Shown here piece by piece: positions 31,615-41,725 of a stretch of 64,000 nt of DNA. The notes under the pieces are model-generated. The model was not told the DNA's origin, made no database searches, and worked only from the letters and a program-made list of their open reading frames with translations. Origin of the DNA: Poecilobothrus nobilitatus (lineage: Eukaryota > Arthropoda > Insecta > Diptera > Dolichopodidae). Positions within the stretch are counted from its first letter, which is position 1; each line of letters opens with the position of its first letter. A program made the position numbers and the translations under genes. The stretch is taken from NCBI GenBank assembly GCA_947095535.1, contig OX352772.1, positions 101,031,956 through 101,095,955 of the forward strand, given 5' to 3'.

Positions 31615-31885
31615 AAAATCACTCAAACGTAACACCCCCCTCTACCTTCTAGACATTCCGACACACACACATATACACTAATATCTCACCCCTACACATA
31701 TATATTAAAATCACTCAAGCGTGACACCTACGTAATTAATATTCACCCCACTCACAAATTCCTTTAAATCACTCAACCGGAATGACCTACTAACACAATG
31801 ACGCATCACTTGCGCATCTTCATTAAAACTATTGCTATCTCTTTCTCGCACGGAATTCCTATGCCATATCGCCCCAATACCTACT
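31615..31885 (-). repeat. Polinton right TIR, outer part and terminus
   Basis: Reverse complement of 14047-14311, ending ...CCTACT directly before CATTGG. Contains three copies of the iterated motif. Confidence 0.92.
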
Positions 31886-32040
31886 CATTGGAATATGTAT
31901 GTTATCAAGAGTTATTAATTCAAGAAATTTCGAACGGTTATGGAATCTTAAATCAAATTATGTGCGAAAAATGCAATGTTTCCCTTTGCATTAACAGCGG
32001 ACACAATTGTTTCAATACATTCCACATTCCACATCAATAA
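31886..32040 (+). pseudogene. piggyBac-like gene, 3' part with zinc-binding C-terminus
   Basis: Resumes the interrupted frame right after the Polinton and ends at TAA 32040. The C-terminus reads IMCEKCNVSLCINSGHNCFN followed by FH, a C-x2-C...C...C...FH pattern typical of the cysteine-rich end of piggyBac-family transposases. The segment before it (EISNGYGILNQ) is not diagnostic. Because the target duplication keeps the phase, the gene was open here when the Polinton inserted. Confidence 0.55.
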
Positions 32041-32251
32041 AAAAAATTACCGTTAAATAAAGGTAAAGGGGGTTAAAAGATTAAGACAAAAATCTAAATG
32101 GGTAATTGTAAAAATCAAAGTAAAATATAAGTCAAGAAGAAAAAGAATAATATAGAGTACTCTAATGTGGCCAGTATACTTATATAAATATAATTCATTT
32201 GATGTTTTATAGATTCATATCAAAACATGTAAGCCTATTGTAATACAAAAA
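32041..32251. other. Short AT-rich spacer
   Basis: Possible 3' UTR of the piggyBac-like gene. AAGGGGGTTAA at about 32063-32074 resembles a piggyBac end next to its TTAA target, but no matching left end was found. Confidence 0.35.
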
Positions 32252-34053
32252 TAAACAAGGTAGATTGTAAACCAACGGTTTTTAAAAGCGCACATTATCA
32301 AAACTCAATACAAACTGTTTAGAATTGTGACTTGTACAAAAATTTGAAAATTTCATATAATAAGAAAAAACGTGAAAATAGGACTTTTTTAAAATTTTGA
32401 GCGTAAGTCCGGAATCCTACATAACTAAGAAAAGCCGTTAACACACGTAAAAATATTTTATTGCACCTTTAATTTGCATGTCTTGCCGAAGAAAAATATT
32501 TACAGGTGCCTAAGTTACAGGTGTCTAAAAATAGCAAATTTTCAATGTTTGAGGTGTAATAACTCTTAAGAGGGGCTAGCTACCAAAAAATTTTCTAAGC
32601 TAACTTATACTAAAGTTCTTTCTTGTCTCAAAAATTCAGATCTCTATTTAAAGGCGTGCCGGAGTTATGAAAAAAGAAATTTCATGCAAAATGTGGTTTT
32701 CACATAACGGTAAATTTAAATAGTAAATTACAAAGTATTACATAATTTTGATATTGTTTTATATAGATAATAAAATTTCCGGTCTTCTCGTGGTTTTAGA
32801 TTGCAAAACTATTACGCAGAGCCTGAGATATATACATCTGAAAATGGGGCTTTTTCGCACTTTTGAAGAGCTGCAACTTTGGAATACTCTACAACTAAAA
32901 TAAACCTTTAAAACACGTAAAAATATATTACTGTAGCTTTAATTTTTATATCTTGCAAAAGTAAATTGTGTACAGGTTCCTAAGTTGCAGGTGTTCAAAA
33001 ATAGCAAATTTTTAATTTTTAAGCCCTAATAGCTCATAAACAGGGGGTGGTCCAAAAAATATATCCTGTTTCTATAAAACTTGATCATCTTTTAAAAACA
33101 TTCAGATGTTTTAGTACCGAACTACAGAGATATATTTATGTAAATTGTGGAGTTGTATGACAGCTACCCGAATCTATTGCGCCTAGCTTCATTAAGTTCC
33201 AAGAAATGCAAGAAGCCTGAACCGGCTCCTTTAGACCAATCAAATTTTACAAAAGTTTTTGGCATGCAACTCGACACTTTTTCACTAAATTTAAGATAGC
33301 TAGCTTCAATAGACACTGAGTTATTTTCATTTAAAAAGAGAAATTGTATGGCAACTTTCCGAACCTGCCATATCATCATAACCAAATTTTACAGAAGTTG
33401 TTGACATAAAACTTGATCATCATTCGCAAAATGTCAGGTTCCTAGCTTCAATAAACACTGAGTTATTCTCATTTAAACGGATAATTTGTATGGAAGCTAC
33501 TCGAATCCGTCACACCAGCACAACCAAATTTTGCAGAAGTTGTTGCCATAAAACTTGATCATCATTCACAAAATTTCAGATTCCTAGCTTTAACAGACAC
33601 TGAGTTATTCTCATTTAAACAGAGAAGTTGTATGGCAGCTACCCGAACCCGCCGCACCATCACAACTAAATTTTACAGAAGTTGTTGCCATAAAACTCAT
33701 GTCATGATTTGCAAAATTTCAGAAACGTAGCTTGAATAGATACTGACTTATTTCTATATAAAGATATAAGTTGTATGGCAGCTACTCGATCCCGCCGACT
33801 GAAAATGTTGGATTTAAATAGCAAAACTAACAATTTTGCAAAAGTGACATAAAAAAAATTTCAGCCTCCTAGCTCCTTTATTTTTGGAGTTATCGTGCGG
33901 ACGGACGGACGGACGTACATGGCTTAATCGACTCAGAATTTGATTCTGAGCCGATCCATACCTTTGGCACTATATCTAGCTCGACTCCTTTAAGGTGTCA
34001 CAAACGTAATGGCAAATTTATTATACCCTTGAACATAGTTCATACGGGTATAA
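32252..34053 (-). mobile_element. HEL2a-1: full-length Helentron/DINE-like element, minus orientation
   Basis: On the minus strand it begins at 34053 with a TATACCCGTATGAAC...GGGTATAA hairpin. It continues with a subterminal block (GAGCTAGATATAG, then TCGATTAAGCCATG) and GTCCGTCCGTCC, and ends at 32252 with AAACCGTTGGTTT hairpin and ACCTTGTTTAT. The body holds AAAAATAGCAAATTTTC and CATAACGGTAAATTTA phrases shared with 54145-55430. Near the 5' end are four ~142-bp tandem units. It is non-coding and presumably mobilised in trans. Confidence 0.75.
33153..33800 (-). repeat. ~142-bp central tandem repeats of HEL2a-1
   Basis: The phrase TTGTATGGCAGCTACYCGAA recurs at 33153, 33344, 33486, 33628 and 33771; the last four are spaced 142-143 bp. 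Each unit has AAACTTGATCATCATT and CACTGAGTTATTCTCATTTA. A plus-strand open frame in this area is incidental. Confidence 0.85.
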
Positions 34054-34322
34054 AAATTGTGTTCAACAAAATAAGAATATGGAAGGACATAAGAATTTAT
34101 TACCATGAACGCAAAATTTTGTTGAAGCTTGGGAAAGAGCAAAACAAATTCTGGGTTTTTTGAAATAATGAAAGAATTAGCAAAAGAAGCAATTATTGTG
34201 AAGTCAATAATTGAAAAAAATTCCGGTGGCGAATTTCAATTAAAAAGAAGTCGTTTAAAAAGATAAAAGAAATAAAAAGTATTATGAGAAAAAAAATTGA
34301 ATATTTAAAATTATTAGCAATG
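34054..34322 (+). pseudogene. MULE transposase C-terminal fragment (tentative)
   Basis: In shifting frames it reads ...NFVEAWERAK, FFEIMKELAKEAIIVKSIIEK and GGEFQLKRSRLKR. MULE-type transposases end with NN.VE.W...F, then an FI..KKEQ and a basic stretch. It sits between two Helentron-like copies and could be the other end of the MULE remnant at 10945-11534. Weak evidence because it is short. Confidence 0.4.
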
Positions 34323-36559
34323 GTATATATATTCTGAATCAGAATCACCTCCTGCATCGATTTAACGATGTCCGTCCGTCCCACCGTTCGCACGATAACT
34401 CAAAAACTAATAAAGCTATCTTGATGAAATTTATGTAGTAGGTTACTAATTACGAAAGGAAGACTAAGTTCGAATCTGGGCAAAATCGGTCCATGAGTTC
34501 GGATTCTGGAAGCTTCCGAATGATTCCGGAGGAAACGAGATTATCTCCAAAACCAACAAAGATAGAACCTTTAAATTTTGTACAATGATGTTTCTTCCTG
34601 TTCGATTTATGTCTCTGAAATTTAAGAGGATTTGCTACATGGGTTTGGATTTTGGAAGCTTCCGAACGAGCACCAGAACAAATGAGATTATCTTCAAAAC
34701 CAACTAAGATATAACCTTTAAATTTGGCAAAGTGGTGTTCTTTCATGTTTTATATAAGTCTCTGAAAATTGAGAGGATTTGGTTCATGGGTTCGGATCTT
34801 GGAAGCTTCCGAACGAGCCCCAGAGCAAACGAGTATATCTCCACAACCAACAAAGATAGAACCTTTATTTTTGGTACAAGAGTGTGCTGTTATGTTTCCC
34901 TTTCTATAAAATTGGAAACTGACAGTTGAAAGAATTTGAACCATGGATTCGTATATTGGAAGCTTCCGAACGAGCCCCAGAGCAAAAAATTTTATCTCTA
35001 AAACCAACAAAGATAGAACCTTTAAATTTTTTACAATGATGTTCCTTCCCATTTGATTTATGTCTCTGAAATTTAAGAGGATATGGTCCATGGGTTTGGA
35101 CTTTGGAAGCTTCCAAACGAGCACCAGAGCAAATGAGATTATCTCCAAAACCAACTAAGATATAACCTTTAAATTTGGCGGAGTGGTGTTCTTTCATGTT
35201 TTATATAAGTCTCTGAAAATTGAGAGGATTTGGTTGATGGGTTTGGATCTTGGAAGCTTCCGAACGAGCCCCAGAGCAAACGAGTACATCTCCACCAACT
35301 TTTCTATAAAATTGGAAACTGACAGTTGAAAGAATTTGAACCATGGATTCGTATATTGGAAGCTTCAGAACGAGCTCCAGAGCAAATGAGATTATCTCCA
35401 AAAACAACAAAGATATAACCTTTAAATTTGGCAGAATGGTGTTCTTTCATGTTTGATTTAGATCTCTGAAATTTGAGAGGATTTGGTAAATGGGTTCGGA
35501 TTTTGGAAGCTTCCGAACGATTCCCAGAGCAAACTAGATTATCTCCAAAATCAACAAAGATAGAACCTTTAAATTTTGTACAATGATGTTCCTTCCCGTT
35601 CGATTTATGTCTCTGAAATTTAAGAGGATTTGCTACATGGGTTTGGATTTTGGAAGCTTCCGAACAAGCACCAGAGCAAATGAGATTATCGCAAAAACCA
35701 ACTAAGATATAACCTTTAAATTTGGCAGAGTGGTGTTCTTTCATGTTTCATTTAAGTCTCTGAAATTTTAGAGGATTTGGTCCATGGGTTCGGATCTTGG
35801 AAGCTTCCGAACGAGCCCCAGAGCAAACGAGTATATCTCCACAACTAACAAAGACAGAACCTTTATTTTTAGTACAAAAGTGTGCTGTTATGTTTCCTTT
35901 TCTATAAAATTGGAAAATGACATTTGAAAGAATTTGAACCATGGATTCGTATTTTGGAAGCTTCCGAACGAGCCTCAGAGCAAATGATATTATCTCCAAA
36001 AGCAACAAAGATATAACCTTTAAATTTGGTAGAATGGTGTTCCTTCATGTTTGATTTATATTTCTGAAATTTGTGAGAATTTGGTCTATGGGTTCAAATC
36101 TTGGAAGCTTCCGGACGAGCCCCAGAGCAAACGAGTATATCTCAACAACCAACAAAGATAGAACTTTTTTTTTTAGTACAAAAGTTAGTTATCTCCAAAA
36201 CCAACAAAAGTAGAATTTAAATTTAGTACAACGGTGTTCTGGCATGTTTTCTTTATGTTCCTGAGATGGATTCGATGAATTGGAGTGGCAATTCGGCTAC
36301 CTGACACACACCTCCCAAGGACTAACAATCTTCGAAATTAATAAAGATAGAAACTTAAAATTTTTTGCAAAGATGTCAAGCATAGCCCAAGAGGATGCAT
36401 CTTTTACGTTCCTGAAATTCGAGTTGAATAAGACAGAAAAGGGAAGAAGTTCAAGCAGCTGCCAAAAAAACTTATGGATTTTTAATTTAATTCGAATTAT
36501 TCAGGTGTAGGGTATTAATAAGTCGGTTGCATTGATTTACTGTTACATTTACTTGTTTT
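34323..36559 (+). mobile_element. HEL1-C: Helentron/DINE-like element with about 13 tandem monomers
   Basis: Missing the first ~100 bases, including the TATACCC hairpin; starts in the ATATATATTCTGAATC block, then GTCCGTCC. The GGAAGCTTCC palindromes sit at about 34507, 34653, 34800, 34957, 35104, 35251, 35357, 35504, 35651, 35798, 35955 and 36102. Spacing is 146-147 bp, with 157-bp units of a second subtype (TATGTTTCCTTTCTATAAAA) and one 106-bp deletion unit. It ends with AAGTCGG...ACTTACTG and ACTTGTTTT at 36559. Long open frames in it, on both strands, arise from the periodicity and are not genes. Confidence 0.8.
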
Positions 36560-37210
36560 GTTATTATTTAAATAAATTTTAATTTATTTTTGATTGTTTC
36601 TTAATCTACAATATAAGGATACAATACAATAGAATATATACAATATTCTGTTTGTTTGTTTGGGCAGGATTCATGCAAAACCACGAATCCGATTGCAATC
36701 AAACTTTGGAACATTTCTACGAGCTTAGAAAGAATTATAGGCTATATCGCGTTTCGCTTCTTTAACCCATTGCGGCCTAAGGGCCTTTTAAAGTTTTTTG
36801 GTTTTTTCGTTGTCCTGCCTAAACGGTTTTTGAGTTGAAAATTTGTACGAATGTTCTTTTTAGATTTACGCAAATTTTAATAAAGTTGTGGTAAGCCATT
36901 TGGGTACGAGAGCCAAATGAAGCTTATTAATTTTTTTTGTTGTCCTGTTTAAACAGTTTAATCAATTGATTTGAAAACTTCCAAAACTGTTGCTCTTTAA
37001 GCAGAAAAGCTCACTAGATTAATGTGGTTACGATCTAATAACCCGTTTCGGCATCAGAGCTCAGTGAAATTTTTTAATTTAAGTGTTTAAACTGTTTGAT
37101 CAATTGAGTTGAAAATTTACAAGAGCTCTACCACATAAGCTCACTAAGTGGATTTGGTTACGACACATTAACCAATTTCAGCATCAGGCCTCAATGAAAT
37201 TTTTAATTTT
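36560..37210 (+). repeat. Small satellite: about three diverged 130-145 bp units
   Basis: Units begin with GTTGTCCTG.YTAAAC.GTTT at 36809, 36939 and about 37083 and end in CAATGAAATTTTTAATTT-like sequence. The array is interrupted at 37211 by HEL1-D and a further unit (GTTGTCGTATGCTTAAAAGG) resumes at 39566. The first ~200 bases hold no recognised feature. Confidence 0.6.
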
Positions 37211-39565
37211 TATACCCTACACCTAAAGTATAGGGTATATTAACTTTGGTATGGTGTTTGTAACCACCAAAAGGAAGCGAGTTAGGTATAGACATGTATA
37301 TATATTCTGAATCAGGATCACCGCCGGAGTCGATTTAGCGATGTCCGTCCGTCCGTCCGTCCGTCCGTACGCACGATAACTCAAAAAATAATGATGCTAT
37401 CTTGATGAAATTTATATAGTAGGTTACTAATTACGAAAGAAAGACTAAGTTCGAATCTGGACAAAATCCGTCCATGGGTTCGGATTCTGGAAGCTTCCGA
37501 ATGATTCCGGCTTTTGGAGATAATCTCCGCAAACGAGATTATCTCCAAAAGCAACAAAGATAGAACCTTAAAATTTTGTACAATGATGTTTCTTCCCGTT
37601 CGATTTATGTCTCTGAAATTTAAGAGGATTTGGTCCATAGGTTTGGGTTTTGGAAGCTTCCGAACGAGCACCAGAGCAAATGAGATTATTTCCAAAACCA
37701 ACAAAGATAGAACCTTTAAATTTTGTACAATGATGTTCCTTCCCGTTCGATTTATGTCTCTGAAATTTAAGAGGATTTGGTCCATGGGTTTTGGATTTGG
37801 AAGCTTCCGAACGAGCCCCAGAGCAAATGAGATTATCTCCAAAACCAATAAAGATATAACCTTTACTTTTGGCAGAATGGTGTTCTTTCATGTATGATTT
37901 AGGCCTCTGAAATTTAGGAGAATTTGGTCCATGGGTTTGGATTTGGAAGCTTCCGAACGAGCACCAGAGCAAATGAGATTATCTCCAAAACCAACAAAGA
38001 TATAACCTTTAAATTTGGCAGGGTGGTGTTCTTTCATGTTTTATTTGAGTCTCTGAAATGTGAGAAGATTTGGTCCATGGGTTCGGGTTTTGGAAACTTC
38101 CGAACGAGCCACAGAGCAAACGAGATTATCTCCAAAACCAATAAAGATAGAACCTTTAAATTTTTTATAATGATGTTTCTTCCAGTTTGATTTATGTCTC
38201 TAAAATTTAAGAGGATGTGGTCCATGGGTTTGGACTTTGGAAACTTCCCAACGAGCCCCAGAGCAAATGAGATTATCTCCAAAAACAACAAATATATATA
38301 ACCTTTAAATTTGGCCGAATGGTGTTTTTTCATGTTTGATTTAAGTCTCTGAAATTTGAGAGGATTTGGCCATGGGTTTAAATTTGAAGGAATTTGAACC
38401 GTAGATTCGAATTTTGGAAGCTTCCGAACGAGCCGCAGAGCAAATGAGATTATATCCAATACGAACAAAGGTAGAACCTTTGAATTTGGTACAATGGTGT
38501 TCTTTCGTGTTTGATTTATGTCTCTGAAATTTAAGAGGATTTGGTCCATGGGTTTGGTTTTGGAAGCTTCCGAACGAGCACCAGAGCAAATGAGATTATC
38601 TCCAAAACCAACAAAGATATAACCTTTAAATTTGGCAGGGTGGTGTCCTTTTATGTTTTATTTAAGTCTCTGAAATGTGAGAAGATTTGGTCCATGGGTT
38701 CGGGTTTTGGAAACTTCCGAAAGAGCCCCAGAGCAAACGAGATTATCTCCAAAACCAATAAAGATAGAACCTTTAAATTTTTTATAATGATGTTTCTTCC
38801 AGTTTGATTTAGGCCTCTGAAATTTGAGAGGATTTGGTCCTTGGGTTCGGATTTTGAAAGCTTCCGAACGAGCCTCAGAGCAAATGATATTATCTCCAAA
38901 TGCAACAAAGATATAACCTTTAAATTAGGCAGAATGGTGTTCCTTCATGTTTGATTTATGTTTCTGAAATTTGTGAGGATTTGGTCCATGGGTTCAAATC
39001 TTGGAAGCTTCCGAACGAGCCCCAGAGCAAACGAGTATATCTCCACAACCAACAAAGATAGAACTTTTATTTTTAGTACAAAGGTGTTCTGTTATGTTTC
39101 CTTTTCTGTAAAATTGGAAACTGACATTTGAAAGAATTTGAACCATGGGTTCGTATTTTGGAAACTTCCGGACGAGCACAAGAGCAACGAGCATATCTCC
39201 AAAACCAACAAAAGTAGAACCTTTAAATTTAATAGAATGGTGTTCTGGCAAGTTTTCTTTATGTTCCTGAGATGGATTCGATGAATTGGAGTGGCAATTC
39301 GGGTAGCTGACACAAACATCCCAAGGACTACCAATCTCCGAAAATAATTAAGATAGAAACTTAAAATTTTATACAAGGGTGTCAAGCATATCCCAAGCGG
39401 ATGCCTCTTTTACGTTCTTGAAATTCGAGTTGAATAAGACAGAAAAGGGAAGAAGTTCAAGCAGCTGCCAAAAACACTTATGGATTGTTAATTTAATTCG
39501 AATTATTCAGGTGTAGGGTATTAATAAGTCGGTTGCATCGACTTACTGTTACATTTACTTGTTTT
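37211..39565 (+). mobile_element. HEL1-D: complete Helentron/DINE-1-like element
   Basis: The best full-length reference copy (2355 bp). 5' hairpin TATACCCTACACC..GGGTATATT; subterminal GGTTTGTAACCACCAAAAGG-type block; ATATATATTCTGAATCAGG; GTCCGTCCGTCCGTCCGTCC. A perfect heat-shock-element-like TTCTGGAAGCTTC lies at 37485-37497. About ten monomers follow at 146-147 bp spacing (palindromes at 37651, 37798, 37944, 38091, 38238, then 38415 and 38561). The 3' hairpin AAGTCGGTTGCATCGACTT is followed by ACTGTTACATTTACTTGTTTT in 21 bases. It sits inside a small satellite. No transposase is encoded. Confidence 0.82.
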
Positions 39566-41725
39566 GTTGTCGTATGCTTAAAAGGTTTGACCAATTGAAA
39601 ATTATGCACAAGTATTTCACTTTAGCACAGAAGTTCATTCAATTAATTAATTCAATCTGCCGTGGCACGATAGGCACGATCATTTTGGTATGATAGACTG
39701 CCAACAAAAATTTTTTTTCTAATCTTCGTTTCTAATTCTTGTCTAATTTGGCAGGAGCTGGCCCGCATCCGAGAGGAAAAGGGCCCATCACTTTGCATAG
39801 GCATTGCAATCCCTCGTAAAGTAATAATAAATAAACAAATAAAAATTTATCAGGATGAATTTACGGTTCTAAATAAAGCTTGTGACAAATTTTTGTTAAC
39901 GTTTGTTAACCCATTTTCGCACGAGTATCTATTAAAGATATTCTGACCAATTTTTTGTATTGTTATTATAAAGCAATATACATATATATTGTTACTATTC
40001 AAAAGATATTTCCAACACTCTTTACTTTTGTCTATACTGTTTTTAATATTCCATAAAAACTTTTCAATGGAAATTTTTAATATATAATAGTAATTAAAAT
40101 AACCTTATTAAGTATCTGAAGAATGCTGTGTTTAAGTTTTAACAACATAAAATTTTCAGCGGTTGTTAAAAAACGGAAATAATCTCCTGCACTCGACAAT
40201 CATCATGTGATCATTCAGGAATGCATTACTAACATGTGGTGCATCTATATATTAGATGTATGTGTATAATATATTTCTCAAAAACATCCTTGAAATATGT
40301 ACATACTACATGTATTGTACGTATGTTTAAAAATACTATAAACACAATCAATTAAATTGCAAAACATATTCACATTTCTGTACAGTATTTAATCAAAAAT
40401 GAGTACATACATATTTCAATTATGTATGAGTACATAATTTATTTAAAGAAGTCTATACATTCTTATCCATATAGAGTTCTTACACATATTTTTAGCTTTA
40501 TTGCATATCAATTTGAAAACATAATTATGCATTAGAAAAAGGTAATGTAAAAAAATTCTGGTTGATTTATAAAGATGAAAAACAGTCCTGTTTTTTTATA
40601 TTAAAAAAATTTGTTAAACAGAACCTGAGATGTACGCATTTAAAAAGAAGCTTTTTCAATATTTGAAGAGGTGCACGTACTGTAGGAGCTGTAAGAGTGA
40701 TACTACATAAAAAAGTTGTTGTACAACATTGCTTTTTTAAGAGACCTATAATTATATGAAATATGTTTAATTATATATATAATTATTTTTAATTATATAA
40801 AATATGTTGATAAAATATTAATAAATTAAAAGTTTACTTTTAGAATTAATACTTTATATATAAGAACAAAAACAATTTTTATAAAACTTTGTTTCATTGT
40901 TATACTAAAATGAATTAAAAAGAATAAAAAAGATAAAAAAAAAATTAAAAAATATTTAAAAGACCTATGCATGGTTATCATTTAGTTGCTCTTTATAAAA
41001 CAGTTTATTAAACAGTTATAAAAATGTGTTAAAAGGATATTACATAAAAACATGAAGTGACATTTCTTACGAAAAAAAATGTATTATATTTTTTATAATT
41101 GAAATGAGATTTTATGTTTCGGTATTAGCGAATAATATATTTTGAAAATTCACTTCGCCGTAATTGTGTACTCAATGAATTATTGATTCCTTTAAAGATT
41201 TATTGTAAACGAATTGCCTCTAATTAGCTAAAAAACTTGAATGAAATGTAACTAAATGTAATAAATAATTGAAATATTAACTATCAGCATCTGTAAATGC
41301 ATAGTAATAAATAGCTTTTTTTTTTTTTTTTTTTGAGCGATTAGTTGTTCCGTTTAGACGTATTTTTACTAGCGGAAAGCAATTATATTTTATTTAATTC
41401 TAAATTACGTAATAAACTAAATTTTATAAATTAAAAAATTAAAAAAAAAAAAAAGTATATATATAACTAAATAACAAAGAACACAAAAATAAAAAAGAAG
41501 AAAAAAATTTTTTTTAAATATTTAAAATAGTTCCAAATAGTTTCGCGATTATTTTTTTAATTATTAATTTACCGGAATTAATTAAAAAAATTTTTCAAAT
41601 AAACATTATATTTTCTGCCTGAACTTTTATTATATGATTTATTATGATTTTTTTAGTATAAAACAAATCTAAATAAAAATTAAAAAAATATATAATCAAA
41701 AAAAATCAAAATCAAAAATTATATA
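39566..41725. other. Mostly non-coding AT-rich region with Helentron and satellite scraps
   Basis: 39566-39670 is the last satellite unit. 39740-39830 is a GC-richer scrap with ELARIREEKGPSLCIGI in one frame, which I do not recognise. About 40570-40740 resembles the HEL2a body (CAGAACCTGAGATGTACGCA, then TTTGAAGAGGTGCA). A T-run at 41318-41336 and A-runs occur. No gene is supported. Confidence 0.45.

Larger units (their letters stand above)
14047..31885 (+). mobile_element. Polinton/Maverick element, decayed, carrying a nested non-LTR insertion
   Basis: The element begins AGTAGGTATTGGGGCG and ends with the reverse complement CGCCCCAATACCTACT. It is flanked by CATTGG on both sides and has terminal inverted repeats over 1.2 kb long. 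Removing the nested retrotransposon and its duplication leaves about 14 kb, at the short end for Polintons. It encodes a packaging ATPase, two capsid proteins, a small basic protein, cysteine protease, integrase with chromodomain and protein-primed DNA polymerase B, the diagnostic Polinton set. Polintons are large self-synthesising DNA transposons related to adintoviruses. Frameshifts or deletions in almost every gene show that this copy is inactive. Confidence 0.95.

Noticed and set aside
34450..39250. Many long open frames on both strands with repeated phrases such as FRDINQTGRN and ICSGARSEASK
   Set aside because: They follow the 147-bp monomer (a multiple of three) of the Helentron-like repeats and appear on both strands at once; repeat periodicity explains them.
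39740..39830. GC-richer scrap coding ELARIREEKGPSLCIGI
   Set aside because: Too short and without a recognisable family or element border to call a gene.
41318..41336. T-run as a pol III terminator of an RNA gene
   Set aside because: No A/B boxes or foldable RNA upstream; it is one of many homopolymers.
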